The notes beneath the pieces are model-generated. The model saw only the letters and a program-made list of their open reading frames with translations. It made no database searches and was not told where the DNA came from. Below are positions 25,255 through 32,642 of a stretch of DNA of 32,642 nucleotides, in pieces (position 1 is the first letter of the stretch; each line of letters starts with the position of its first letter). The stretch spans positions 1-32,642 of the forward strand of contig CALMSR010000078.1 of assembly GCA_937872465.1 (NCBI GenBank), read 5' to 3'. Made by a program: the position numbers and the translations under genes. This DNA is from an uncultured Paracoccaceae bacterium (GTDB lineage: Bacteria; Pseudomonadota; Alphaproteobacteria; Rhodobacterales; Rhodobacteraceae).

Positions 25255-26471
25255 GCGAGATCGCCCTCGGCATCCTGCTTCTGACCGGCCTCGTGCTGGC
25301 ACTGACCGCCATGGTCATGCTGGCGCGCTCGGTGCTGATGCCGGCCCGGCCGGCGCATGTCACCGTGAACGGCCGCACCGAGCTCGCCACCACCACCGGC
25401 ACCAGGCTGCTCGGCGTGCTGAACGGCGCCGGCATCCTCGTGCCCTCGGCCTGCGGCGGCGCCGGCACCTGCGGCCTCTGCAAGGTCCGCGTGACCGAAG
25501 GCGGATCCGAGGCCCTGCCCACGGAAGCCGCCCGGCTGACGCGGGCCGAGCTTCGCGCCGGGACGCGGCTCGCCTGCCAGATCACCCTGCGCGGCGACAT
25601 GGGCATCGCGGTCGAAGACGACCTGATGGGCGCGGAGGCCTTCACCTGCACCGTGGCCTCGGCGCGATTCCTGACCCCGCTGATCCGCGAGATCGTGCTG
25701 GAGATGCCGCCGGGCCGGTCGCTCGAGCTCACCGCCGGATCCTTCCTGCAGGTCACCGCACCGCCCTACGCCCTCTCCTTTACCGATCTCAAGATACCGC
25801 CGGACCATGCCCCGGCCTGGGAACGGCTCCGGCATTTCAGCATCGCGACCGAGGAGCCGGTCACCCGCGCCTATTCGGTCTCGAACCGACCCGAGGACAC
25901 CGACGCAGGCAGGATCGTGCTCAACATCCGCCTCGCCCTGCCGCCGCCGTCCGTGGCCGAGGCCCCGCCCGGCATCGTGTCGAGCTGGCTTTTCGCGGTG
26001 AAGCCGGGCGACCCGGTCGGCGTCTCCGGGCCTTACGGCAGCTTTCACGCCCAGCCGGGCGAGCGCGAGATGGTGCTGATCGGCGGCGGCGTCGGCATGG
26101 CGCCGCTCAGGGCCATAATCTTCGACCAGCTCGAACGCCGCGGAGCCGTACGGCCCATCAGTTACTGGTACGGCGCCCGCAGCCGGACCGAGCTCTTCTA
26201 CGAGCAAGAATTCGCCGCGCTCGCCGAACGGCACCCGAACTTCCGCTGGACCGTCGCCCTCTCCGATCCGAATCCCTCCGACAATTGGGACGGCCCGGCC
26301 GGATTCATCCATGCGGTGGTATTCGAGGACTACCTCCGGAACCACCCCTCGCCGGAGAGCTGCGAATACTACCTCTGCGGCCCGCCGCTGATGATCCGCG
26401 CGGTGCTGGCGATGCTCGACAGCGTCGGGGTCGACAAGGAGAGCATCTTCAACGACGATTTCGGGATATGA
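25251..26471 (+). CDS. nqrF: Na+-translocating NADH:quinone reductase subunit F (NADH dehydrogenase subunit)
   Basis: A 406-residue subunit that takes electrons from NADH. It has an N-terminal membrane helix (about 5-27). A plant-type 2Fe-2S ferredoxin domain follows, with ligands C68, C74, C77 and C109. Next is a FAD-binding reductase domain with RAYSVSNRP, then an NAD-binding domain with GGGVGMAPLRA and YLCGPPLM. All catalytic features are present and the length is normal (about 407). It starts in an ATGA overlap with nqrE and ends in an ATGA overlap with apbE. Confidence 0.97.
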   Translation: MSEIALGILLLTGLVLALTAMVMLARSVLMPARPAHVTVNGRTELATTTGTRLLGVLNGAGILVPSACGGAGTCGLCKVRVTEGGSEALPTEAARLTRAELRAGTRLACQITLRGDMGIAVEDDLMGAEAFTCTVASARFLTPLIREIVLEMPPGRSLELTAGSFLQVTAPPYALSFTDLKIPPDHAPAWERLRHFSIATEEPVTRAYSVSNRPEDTDAGRIVLNIRLALPPPSVAEAPPGIVSSWLFAVKPGDPVGVSGPYGSFHAQPGEREMVLIGGGVGMAPLRAIIFDQLERRGAVRPISYWYGARSRTELFYEQEFAALAERHPNFRWTVALSDPNPSDNWDGPAGFIHAVVFEDYLRNHPSPESCEYYLCGPPLMIRAVLAMLDSVGVDKESIFNDDFGI

Positions 26472-27445
26472 GCATGCGATGCGACAGACGCGGCTTTCTT
26501 CTCGGCGCGGGCGCGTTCCTCGCGGGCGGAACCCTGCCCGCCCGTACCGGGGCGAGCCGGATCCTCGGCGGCCCCGCCTTCGGCAGCTACTGGCGCGCAG
26601 TGCTGCCCGAGGGCAGCGATGCCTCGGCTGCCGGCGCCGCCATCGAGGCGGTCGTGCGAAGCGTGGATGCCGCCATGTCGCCCTACCACGCCGATTCGGA
26701 GATCGGCCGCTTCAACCGCGACATCCGGCCCGGGCCCACGACGGTTTCCGCGCCGACCCGCGCTGTCGTCGCCGAGGCGCTCGCGATCGCCCGGCTGACC
26801 GGCGGCGCCTTCGACCCGACGGTCGGCCCTCTCGTCGCCCGCTACGGCTTCGGTCCCGTCGCGGGCATTGCCGGCGGGCTCGACACGCTGTCGGTGCTTG
26901 CGGATTCGATCGAGAAGACCGCCGGCGGAACCACGCTCGACCTTTGCGGCATCGCCAAGGGCCATGCCCTCGACCGCGCCGCCGCGGCGCTCGCGGCCCT
27001 GGGCATCGCCGACGCGCTCGTCGAGATGGGCGGCGAGATCCATGCCGCCGGCCGCCACCCCGAGGGCCCTGCCTGGCAGGTGGCGGTGGAGGCACCGGGG
27101 TCCGACGGCCCGCTAAAGGTCCAGCGCATCGTGACGCTCGCCGACGAGCGCATGGCCACCTCCGGCATCGCGCCGAACGGCTTCCGCGAGGGCGGCCGCA
27201 GCACCACGCATATCATCGACCCGCGGTCCGGCCGGCCCCTGGCCGAACGGCTCGCCGCGGTCTCGGTCATCGCCCCCTCCGGCGCGACGGCGGATGCGCT
27301 CGCCACCGCGCTCATGGTGCTCGGCGAGGAGGAAGGAATGGCACTGGCCGAGCGCGAAGGGATCGCGGCACTCTTCCTCGTCAGCGACGGACCGGGGCTG
27401 CGCGAGGTCATGACCGACCGCTTCCGCGCCCGGATCCTGGCCTAG
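26468..27445 (+). CDS. apbE: FAD:protein FMN transferase (ApbE family)
   Basis: A 325-residue exported flavin transferase that attaches FMN covalently to Thr/Ser in NqrC (and normally NqrB). The N-terminus DRRGFLLGAGAFLAGG looks like a twin-arginine signal, so folding with flavin in the cytoplasm before export is possible. Family blocks are FGSYWR, GGAFDPTVGPLV, DLCGIAKGHALDRAA, MGGEIHAAG and THIIDPRSGRPL. The ATG at 26468 overlaps the nqrF stop; a second ATG two codons on is also possible. Its place right after nqrF matches the Vibrio-type nqrABCDEF-apbE-nqrM order. Confidence 0.94.
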   Translation: MSMRCDRRGFLLGAGAFLAGGTLPARTGASRILGGPAFGSYWRAVLPEGSDASAAGAAIEAVVRSVDAAMSPYHADSEIGRFNRDIRPGPTTVSAPTRAVVAEALAIARLTGGAFDPTVGPLVARYGFGPVAGIAGGLDTLSVLADSIEKTAGGTTLDLCGIAKGHALDRAAAALAALGIADALVEMGGEIHAAGRHPEGPAWQVAVEAPGSDGPLKVQRIVTLADERMATSGIAPNGFREGGRSTTHIIDPRSGRPLAERLAAVSVIAPSGATADALATALMVLGEEEGMALAEREGIAALFLVSDGPGLREVMTDRFRARILA

Positions 27446-27457
27446 GAGGGCGGAACC

Positions 27458-27631
27458 ATGGGCACCTTCCTCCTCGGCCTCCTCGTCACCCTCCTCGCCC
27501 TCGGCGGGCTCGCGCTCGGGGTGATGCTGGGCCGGCCGCCGATCAGGGGATCCTGCGGCGGCCTCGCCTGCATCCGCGGCGCCGATTGCGCGGGCTGCCC
27601 GGAACGCCGGGGCAAGAGGCAGCAGCCGTGA
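27458..27631 (+). CDS. nqrM: NqrM-like NQR maturation protein (DUF539)
   Basis: A 57-residue protein with one N-terminal membrane helix (about 3-24) and a short tail with four cysteines (C33, C38, C44, C47) in RGSCGGLACIRGADCAGC. This is the NqrM pattern; NqrM is needed to deliver iron to the NqrD/NqrE intramembrane centre. AGGAGG at 27444-27449 is an ideal ribosome site 8 nt before the ATG. It sits between apbE and the CBS gene, whose GTG start overlaps its TGA stop. The assignment rests on size, cysteine pattern and position. Confidence 0.9.
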   Translation: MGTFLLGLLVTLLALGGLALGVMLGRPPIRGSCGGLACIRGADCAGCPERRGKRQQP

Positions 27632-28062
27632 CCGGACATTCCCACGTCAGTGACATCATGACCCGCGATCTGGTGACGTTGTCGCCCGGCACCGAGATCA
27701 ACCAAGCCATGCAGATCCTGCTCGACCGCCGGATCTCCGGGGCGCCGGTCCTCGACGACCAGGGCTGGCTGGTCGGGGTGCTCTCCAAGAAGGACTGCCT
27801 GCGCGCCGCCCTCTCGGCCAGCTACTTTCGCGAATGGGGCGACACCGTGGCCAATTACATGACGAACCCGGTCGAGACCCTCGATGCCGATCTCGACATC
27901 GTCGCCGCCGCAGAGGCCTTCATCGCCAGCGCCTACCGGCGCTTCCCGGTGCTGCGCCAGGGCAGGCTCGTCGGCCAGGTCAGCCGAACGGACGTGCTGC
28001 GCGCCCTCGCCGAGCAATGGGACGGCCCCCGGTCCGTCAGGGCGGGGCCCTCCGGCTCGTGA
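27628..28062 (+). CDS. CBS-domain pair protein in the nqr operon
   Basis: A 144-residue soluble protein made of two CBS domains (about 7-65 and 72-130): SDIMTRDLVTLSPGTEINQA opens the first, and NYMTNPVETLDADLDIVAAA the second. CBS pairs sense adenosine nucleotides or ionic strength and usually regulate a partner. The start is taken as GTG 27628, in a GTGA overlap with nqrM; an ATG at 27658 would cut into the first domain. The position right after nqrM suggests control of NQR, or of the exporter that follows, by energy state, but no partner is shown by sequence. Confidence 0.88.
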   Translation: MTGHSHVSDIMTRDLVTLSPGTEINQAMQILLDRRISGAPVLDDQGWLVGVLSKKDCLRAALSASYFREWGDTVANYMTNPVETLDADLDIVAAAEAFIASAYRRFPVLRQGRLVGQVSRTDVLRALAEQWDGPRSVRAGPSGS

Positions 28063-28778
28063 GCCCGGGAAACGACGGCGCCGCCTTCGCGACGCAGGGC
28101 CTGACCAAGACCTACGGCGCCGGGCCGGCGGCGGTGCATGCGCTGCGCGGCGTTGACCTCGAGGTGCCCGCGGGCGAGATGGTGGTGCTGCTCGGCCCCT
28201 CGGGCAGCGGCAAGTCGACGCTCCTGAACATCCTCGGCGGCCTCGACCGCGCCACCGCCGGCTCGGCCCGGTTCCGCGGCGCCGAGCTGACCACGATGAG
28301 CGACGCGGCCCTCACCCGCTACCGCCGCCATCACGTCGGCTTCGTCTTCCAGTTCTACAACCTCATGCCGAGCCTGACCGCGCGCGAGAACGTCGAGCTC
28401 GTCACCGAGATCGCCGACGATCCGCTGGACGCGGCCGAGGCGCTCGCCCTCGTGGGCCTCGAAAGCCGCCTCGACCATTTCCCCGCCCAGCTCTCCGGCG
28501 GCGAGCAGCAGCGCGTGGCGATCGCCCGCGCCGTCGCCAAGCGGCCCGAGGTGCTCTTCTGCGACGAGCCCACGGGCGCGCTCGACAGCACCACCGGCCG
28601 CGCGGTGCTCCGCGTGCTGCAGGACGTGAACCGCGAGACCGGCGCCACGGTGATGATCGTCACCCATGCCGCGGCCACTGCCGCCATGGCGCATCGGGTG
28701 ATCCATTTCGCCGACGGCCGCATCCGCGAGGTGGCCGTCAACGCCGAGCCCGCGCCGGCGGAGGCGATCGAATGGTGA
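28059..28778 (+). CDS. ABC transporter ATP-binding protein (MacB/LolD-like)
   Basis: A 239-residue ATPase with Walker A GPSGSGKST at 46-54, Q-loop region VFQFYNLMPSLTARENV, signature LSGGEQQRV and Walker B VLFCDEPTGALD. These are typical of the MacB/LolD class, which uses ATP for mechanotransmission rather than classical channel transport. The GTG start at 28059 overlaps the CBS stop (GTGA), so the exporter is translationally joined to the nqr operon. It overlaps the permease gene by 7 nt. With the FtsX-type permease and HlyD-type adaptor downstream it forms a three-part efflux or lipid-transport system of unknown cargo. Confidence 0.94.
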   Translation: MSPGNDGAAFATQGLTKTYGAGPAAVHALRGVDLEVPAGEMVVLLGPSGSGKSTLLNILGGLDRATAGSARFRGAELTTMSDAALTRYRRHHVGFVFQFYNLMPSLTARENVELVTEIADDPLDAAEALALVGLESRLDHFPAQLSGGEQQRVAIARAVAKRPEVLFCDEPTGALDSTTGRAVLRVLQDVNRETGATVMIVTHAAATAAMAHRVIHFADGRIREVAVNAEPAPAEAIEW

Positions 28779-31138
28779 GCCCGCTCGACGCCAAGCTCGG
28801 CCGCGACCTCTGGCGCATGAAGGGCCAGGCTCTGGCGATCGCCGTGGTCGTCGCGCTCGGCGTGCTGATGCTGGTGATGATGGACGGCCTGGTGAACTCG
28901 CTGACCGAGACCCGCGACGCCTATTACGAGCGCTATCGCCTCGCCGAGGTCTTCGCGCCGCTCAAGCGCGCCCCGGACCGGGTGCTCGACTACCTCCGGG
29001 CGATCCCCGGGGTCGCCGCGGCCGAGGGACGGGTGACCGGCGGCGCGCTGATCGACCTGCCCGGCCTCGCCGTGCCGGCCCGCGCGGAGGCGATCTCCCT
29101 GCCCGCCCACGGCCCGCCGCGGCTCAATGCCGTGCATCTCGCACGCGGCCGGCTGCTCGACCCGACCCGACCGGACGAGATCCTGCTGCTCGAGGGCTTC
29201 GCGACAGCCCATGGGCTCGAGCCCGGCGACCGGATCGCGGCGACCATGAACGGCGCCCGGCGCGACTTCCGCATCGCCGGCCTGGTGGAGGCGCCGGAAT
29301 TCCTCTTCTCCGCACCGCCGGGGGAGCTCATGCCCGACGACAGCCGCTTCGCGGTGATCTGGGTGAACCATTCGGCGCTGGCCGCAGCCTATGACATGGA
29401 CGGCGCCTTCAACGAGGCGCTCCTGTCGCTGACCCGCGGCGCGGAGACCCGGGCGGTGCTCCGCGCCGCCGACCGCATCCTCGAACCCTATGGCGGCCTC
29501 GGCGCCTACGGGCTCGAGGACCAGGTCTCGAACCGCTTCATCACCGAGGAGATCGCCGGGCTGGTGGTGACCAGCCACGTGGTGCCGCCGGTCTTCCTCG
29601 CCGTGGCGGCCTTCCTGCTCAACATCGTCGTCTCACGGATGATCCGCGCGGAACGCGAGCAGATCGGCCTCTTGAAGGCCTTCGGCTACGCGAGCTTCGA
29701 GGTCGGCCTGCATTACTTCAAGTTCATCATGGCCATCGCCGTGGGGGGTGCCGTGCTCGGCTGCCTCTTCGGCGTAATCGGCGGGCGCAGCCTCGCGACC
29801 GTCTACCAGATCTACTACAAGTTCCCCTTCCTGGTGTTCCGGGTCGATCCCGCGGCCTTCGTCACCGGGGTCGCGGCCAGCGTGCTCGCGGCGGCGGCGG
29901 GCGGCCTCCTCGTGCTGCGCGGGGTCTTCACCCTGACGCCGGCGGTGGCGATGCGCGCCGCCGCCCCGGCCGATTACAGCCGCTCCGCGGCGATGGGCGG
30001 GATCCTCAGGACCCTGCTCGACCAGCCGAGCCGCATGGTGCTCCGCCGCATCGCCCGCGAGCCGCTCCGCACCCTGCTCGCGGTGATGGGCATCGCCGCG
30101 GGCATGGCGATCTCGGTGGCCATGGTCAATGTCACCGCCGCCTTCGACATCACGGTCGAGCGCAACTTCACCCTCGTCGACCGCAGCGACGTGACGCTGG
30201 CCTTCATCGAGCCCCTGCCCGACCGCGTCATCCACGACCTGCGCCGGATCGCCGGCGTGATCGAGGTCGAGCCCTTCCGCAGCGTGCCGGCGGTGCTGCG
30301 CAACGGCCCGCGAAGCTACCGCGGCGGCATCAGCGGCCTCGTGGCCGAGCCGCGGCTCAACCGCGCCGTCGGGGCGGATCTCGCACCGCTCCCGATCCGC
30401 GAGGACGGCGTCCTGCTCGGCTCGGCGCTGGCCGAGCTGCTCGGCGTCGCACCGGGCGACCGCCTGGAGATCGAGGTGCGCGAGGGCCGCCGCCCGGTGA
30501 TCGAGGTGACCGTCGCGGGGGTGGCGGAAACCCTGATCGGCTCCCCCGCCTATATGCGCATCGAGGCGCTCAACCGGGCGCTGAAGGAGCCGGGCCGCGT
30601 CTCCGGGGCCTGGCTGCGCATCGACGCGGCGCAATCGGGGGAGATCTTCCGCAGGCTCCGGGGCATGCCCGCCGTCGCCGGGGTGACCGTCGCCACCGAG
30701 GCCCGCGCGGCGCTGGAGAAGGTGATGGATTCCGGCGCCGGTGCCGTGCGCTACCTGATGACCGCGATCGCGGCGGTGATCACCTTCGGCATCGTCTACA
30801 ATTCCGCCCGCATCGCCTTCGCCGAACGCGCCCGCGACCTCGCCAGCCTGCGGGCCATCGGCTTCACCCGGGCCGAGGCCGCCTTCGTGCTCCTGGGCGA
30901 GCTGGCGGTCATCATCCTGCTCGCCCTGCCCATCGGCGCGGTGCTGGGCTATTTCATGGGCGAGGCCGTCTCCGCGGGCTTCAGCACCGATCTCTACCGG
31001 GTGCCGGCGCTCTTCGTGCCCGAGGGATACGGCGCGGCGGGGGCGGCGGTGATCCTGGCGGGCGCGGTTTCCGGCTGGCTGGTCAAGCGCGACGTCGACC
31101 GGCTCGACCTGGTGGCGACGCTCAAGGCGAGGGAATGA
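28772..31138 (+). CDS. FtsX-like ABC exporter permease, two-domain type
   Basis: A 788-residue permease with an N-terminal membrane helix (about 17-37), a periplasmic domain (about 45-270), a first FtsX helix cluster (about 275-400), another helix (about 430-450), a second periplasmic domain, and a second FtsX cluster (about 655-785). MacB proteins have one FtsX module; this protein has two, as in DevC-unlike, LolC/E-fusion-like permeases. Substrate unknown: lipids, lipoproteins, peptides or drugs are all possible. The ATG at 28772 overlaps the ATPase gene and the stop is 4 nt before the adaptor gene. Confidence 0.9.
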   Translation: MVSPLDAKLGRDLWRMKGQALAIAVVVALGVLMLVMMDGLVNSLTETRDAYYERYRLAEVFAPLKRAPDRVLDYLRAIPGVAAAEGRVTGGALIDLPGLAVPARAEAISLPAHGPPRLNAVHLARGRLLDPTRPDEILLLEGFATAHGLEPGDRIAATMNGARRDFRIAGLVEAPEFLFSAPPGELMPDDSRFAVIWVNHSALAAAYDMDGAFNEALLSLTRGAETRAVLRAADRILEPYGGLGAYGLEDQVSNRFITEEIAGLVVTSHVVPPVFLAVAAFLLNIVVSRMIRAEREQIGLLKAFGYASFEVGLHYFKFIMAIAVGGAVLGCLFGVIGGRSLATVYQIYYKFPFLVFRVDPAAFVTGVAASVLAAAAGGLLVLRGVFTLTPAVAMRAAAPADYSRSAAMGGILRTLLDQPSRMVLRRIAREPLRTLLAVMGIAAGMAISVAMVNVTAAFDITVERNFTLVDRSDVTLAFIEPLPDRVIHDLRRIAGVIEVEPFRSVPAVLRNGPRSYRGGISGLVAEPRLNRAVGADLAPLPIREDGVLLGSALAELLGVAPGDRLEIEVREGRRPVIEVTVAGVAETLIGSPAYMRIEALNRALKEPGRVSGAWLRIDAAQSGEIFRRLRGMPAVAGVTVATEARAALEKVMDSGAGAVRYLMTAIAAVITFGIVYNSARIAFAERARDLASLRAIGFTRAEAAFVLLGELAVIILLALPIGAVLGYFMGEAVSAGFSTDLYRVPALFVPEGYGAAGAAVILAGAVSGWLVKRDVDRLDLVATLKARE

Positions 31139-31142
31139 TCCG

Positions 31143-32384
31143 ATGGCCCGCAGACGTTCGCGCCACTGGCTGACGCTCGCAGCCGCCGCCCTGATCGCTG
31201 CGGCACTCGCCTGGGCCTTCTGGCCGCGGCCGGTGCTCGTCGATCTCGGCCGGACCCTGCGCGCGCCGATGACCGTGTCCATCGACGCGGAAGCCAAGAC
31301 GCGGGTGCGCGACGCCTATGTGGTCTCCGCCCCGATCGCCGGCCGCCTGCAGCGGGTCGAGGTCGAGCCCGGCGATCCGGTCGAGGGCGGCGTCTCGGTG
31401 ATTGCCCACATGCTGCCGACCAATCCCGCCGTTCTCGACATCCGAACCCGCGAGCAGGCGCTCGCGGCGATGACCGCGGCGGAAGCGGCGCTTCGGGCCG
31501 CGCGGGCCGATCTCAGCAAGGTCATGGCCGACAACGACCTCGCGCGCGCCGATCTCGCGCGCACCGAGGCCTTGCGCGAAAGCGGCACGGTCGCCCAGGC
31601 GGTTCTCGACCGCGCCGAGCGCGAGGCCCGCGCCGCCGCCGCCCAGCAGGACATGGCGGAGGCGGCGATTTCCATGCGCGAGGCCGACCTCGCCAATGCC
31701 CGTGCGCGGCTGATCGACTTCACCGACCGCACCGACCCGGGCTCCGGCCCGGCCCTCGGCCAGGAGGCGATCCCGCTCCGCGCCCCGATCACTGGCCGCG
31801 TGCTGCGGGTCATGCAGGTGAGCGAGACGACCCTGCCCGCGGGCGAGCCGATCCTCGAGATCGGCGACATCTCCAACGACCTCGAGATCGTCGCGGAACT
31901 GCTCTCCAGCGACGCGGTGCGCGTCGCCGCCGGCGACCGGGTCATCATCGACGATTGGGGCGGGCCGCGCCCGCTCGACGGTATCGTCCAGCGCGTCGAG
32001 CCCTGGGGCTTCACCAAGTACTCCGCCCTCGGGGTCGAGGAGCAGCGCGTCAACGTCATCATCGGCTTCACCGGTCCGCCCGAGGAACGCTCGAGCCTCG
32101 GCCACGGCTTCCGCGTAGAAGTCGGCATCGTGGTCTGGGAAGATCCCGACGCCCTGACCCTGCCCTCGAGCGCCCTCTTCCGCGATGCCGGCGGCTGGGC
32201 GGTCTTCGCGGTCGAGGACGGCCGCGCCCGCCTCACGCCGGTGGAGATCGGCCACGACAACGGCATCGAAGCCGAAGTGCTCGGCGGCATCGGCGCCGAC
32301 ACCAGCGTCATCCTCTATCCCGGCCCCTATCCCGGCCCCGGCCTCGCCGACGGAACCCGCGTGGCGAAGCGCAAAATCGGCTAG
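31143..32384 (+). CDS. HlyD/RND-type periplasmic adaptor subunit
   Basis: A 413-residue adaptor with an N-terminal membrane anchor (LTLAAAALIAAALAWAFW, about 10-27). A lipoyl-like half follows (DAYVVSAPIAGRLQRVEVEP). A long alanine-rich coiled-coil hairpin at about 100-195 (EQALAAMTAAEAALRAARAD onward) comes next, then the second lipoyl half (LRAPITGRVLRVMQVSE) and a beta-barrel domain. It bridges the inner-membrane exporter and an outer-membrane channel, which is not encoded here. It is the last gene of the run that starts at nqrA. Confidence 0.92.
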   Translation: MARRRSRHWLTLAAAALIAAALAWAFWPRPVLVDLGRTLRAPMTVSIDAEAKTRVRDAYVVSAPIAGRLQRVEVEPGDPVEGGVSVIAHMLPTNPAVLDIRTREQALAAMTAAEAALRAARADLSKVMADNDLARADLARTEALRESGTVAQAVLDRAEREARAAAAQQDMAEAAISMREADLANARARLIDFTDRTDPGSGPALGQEAIPLRAPITGRVLRVMQVSETTLPAGEPILEIGDISNDLEIVAELLSSDAVRVAAGDRVIIDDWGGPRPLDGIVQRVEPWGFTKYSALGVEEQRVNVIIGFTGPPEERSSLGHGFRVEVGIVVWEDPDALTLPSSALFRDAGGWAVFAVEDGRARLTPVEIGHDNGIEAEVLGGIGADTSVILYPGPYPGPGLADGTRVAKRKIG

Positions 32385-32460
32385 CGAGCCTTCCCGCCCC
32401 TGCCCGCCGCCTCGCCCCAGGTTCAAGCCGCAGGAAGGAGAACAGGCCACGCCCCGCGCG

Positions 32461-32486
32461 GCCCGATCGCCACGGGTCGATCGGGC
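32461..32486 (+). terminator. candidate terminator hairpin after the exporter operon
   Basis: GCCCGATCG (32461-32469) and CGATCGGGC (32478-32486) form a perfect 9-bp stem with an 8-nt loop, 77 nt after the adaptor stop and ahead of the tRNA promoter. No T-run follows, so it would be a non-canonical terminator or a message-stabilising 3' structure. Confidence 0.45.
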
Positions 32487-32521
32487 TCGGCACACCGCGG
32501 CCGCGGCCCTCGCGCACGGCC

Positions 32522-32548
32522 TTGACCGGCTCCCGAATTCGGCATACT
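32522..32548 (+). promoter_or_regulatory. candidate promoter of tRNA-Gly
   Basis: TTGACC (32522-32527) and CATACT (32543-32548) are separated by 15 nt. The -35 is strong, the -10 fair, and the spacing short. The transcript would start about 5 nt before the mature tRNA end. Confidence 0.4.
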
Positions 32549-32560
32549 CGACCCCATGGC

Positions 32561-32636
32561 GCGGGTGTAGCTCAGTTGGTAGAGCATCAGCTTCCCAAGC
32601 TGAGGGTCGCGGGTTCGAATCCCGTCGCCCGCTCCA
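32561..32636 (+). tRNA. tRNA-Gly (anticodon CCC)
   Basis: A 76-nt tRNA with all four stems. The acceptor GCGGGTG pairs with CGCCCGC (one G-T pair) and the D-stem is GCTC/GAGC. The anticodon stem TCAGC/GCTGA encloses the loop TTCCCAA, giving anticodon CCC, which reads the glycine codon GGG. The T-arm has the TTCGAAT loop. Discriminator T and CCA are encoded in the DNA. The CTTCCCAAG anticodon region matches the usual tRNA-Gly(CCC). Confidence 0.96.
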
Positions 32637-32642
32637 GGAAAT

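Overview
The window is about 32.6 kb of very GC-rich, densely coding DNA. It holds 30 protein genes and one tRNA, and no insertion sequence, prophage, rRNA or CRISPR array is visible. Gene families and order point to an alphaproteobacterium of the Rhodobacterales / Rhodobacteraceae type, probably marine or salt-adapted. The signs are the HDAC-like/xseB/ispA/dxs operon, a DUF2585 protein, an FnrL-type box and a sodium-pumping NQR. Genus and species cannot be told from the sequence alone.

Layout. (1) 1-7305, plus strand: the C-terminal part of a DUF2126 putative amidoligase, a circularly permuted ATP-grasp protein fused to an alpha-E domain, a transglutaminase-like protein and a secreted gamma-glutamyltransferase. 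The first three are tightly coupled and look like a predicted peptide or amide-bond forming and cleaving system of unknown product. (2) 7418-8710: a secreted DUF1194 (VWA-like) protein on the minus strand and a small DUF606/YdcZ membrane protein on the plus strand, diverging from each other. (3) 8784-12797, minus strand: an operon of a class II HDAC-like deacetylase, xseB, ispA and dxs (isoprenoid precursor supply). It has a good promoter that predicts an almost leaderless mRNA. (4) 12862-13425: a DUF2585 membrane protein. (5) 13550-18568, minus strand: a BMP-family nucleoside-type ABC importer (binding protein, double ATPase, two permeases). A strong hairpin lies between the binding-protein gene and the ATPase gene.

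(6) 18634-20924, minus strand: a pentaheme c-type cytochrome with two EF-hand-like loops, followed by a CPA2-type cation/proton antiporter. (7) 21120-28062, plus strand: nqrABCDEF-apbE-nqrM and a CBS-domain gene. (8) 28059-32384, plus strand: an ABC exporter (MacB/LolD-like ATPase, large FtsX-type permease, HlyD-type adaptor) joined to block 7 by overlapping start and stop codons. (9) 32561-32636: tRNA-Gly(CCC).

The two most interesting units are the amidoligase/ATP-grasp/transglutaminase cluster and the probable sodium-bioenergetics island (blocks 6 and 7). In that island an FNR-type box lies midway between the divergent cytochrome/antiporter and nqr operons. It sits at exactly class II distance from a -10 element for the cytochrome. 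The NqrB-like subunit is only 275 residues long and appears to have lost the segment that carries the covalent FMN, while NqrC, ApbE, NqrM and the Fe-S cysteines of NqrD, NqrE and NqrF are kept.
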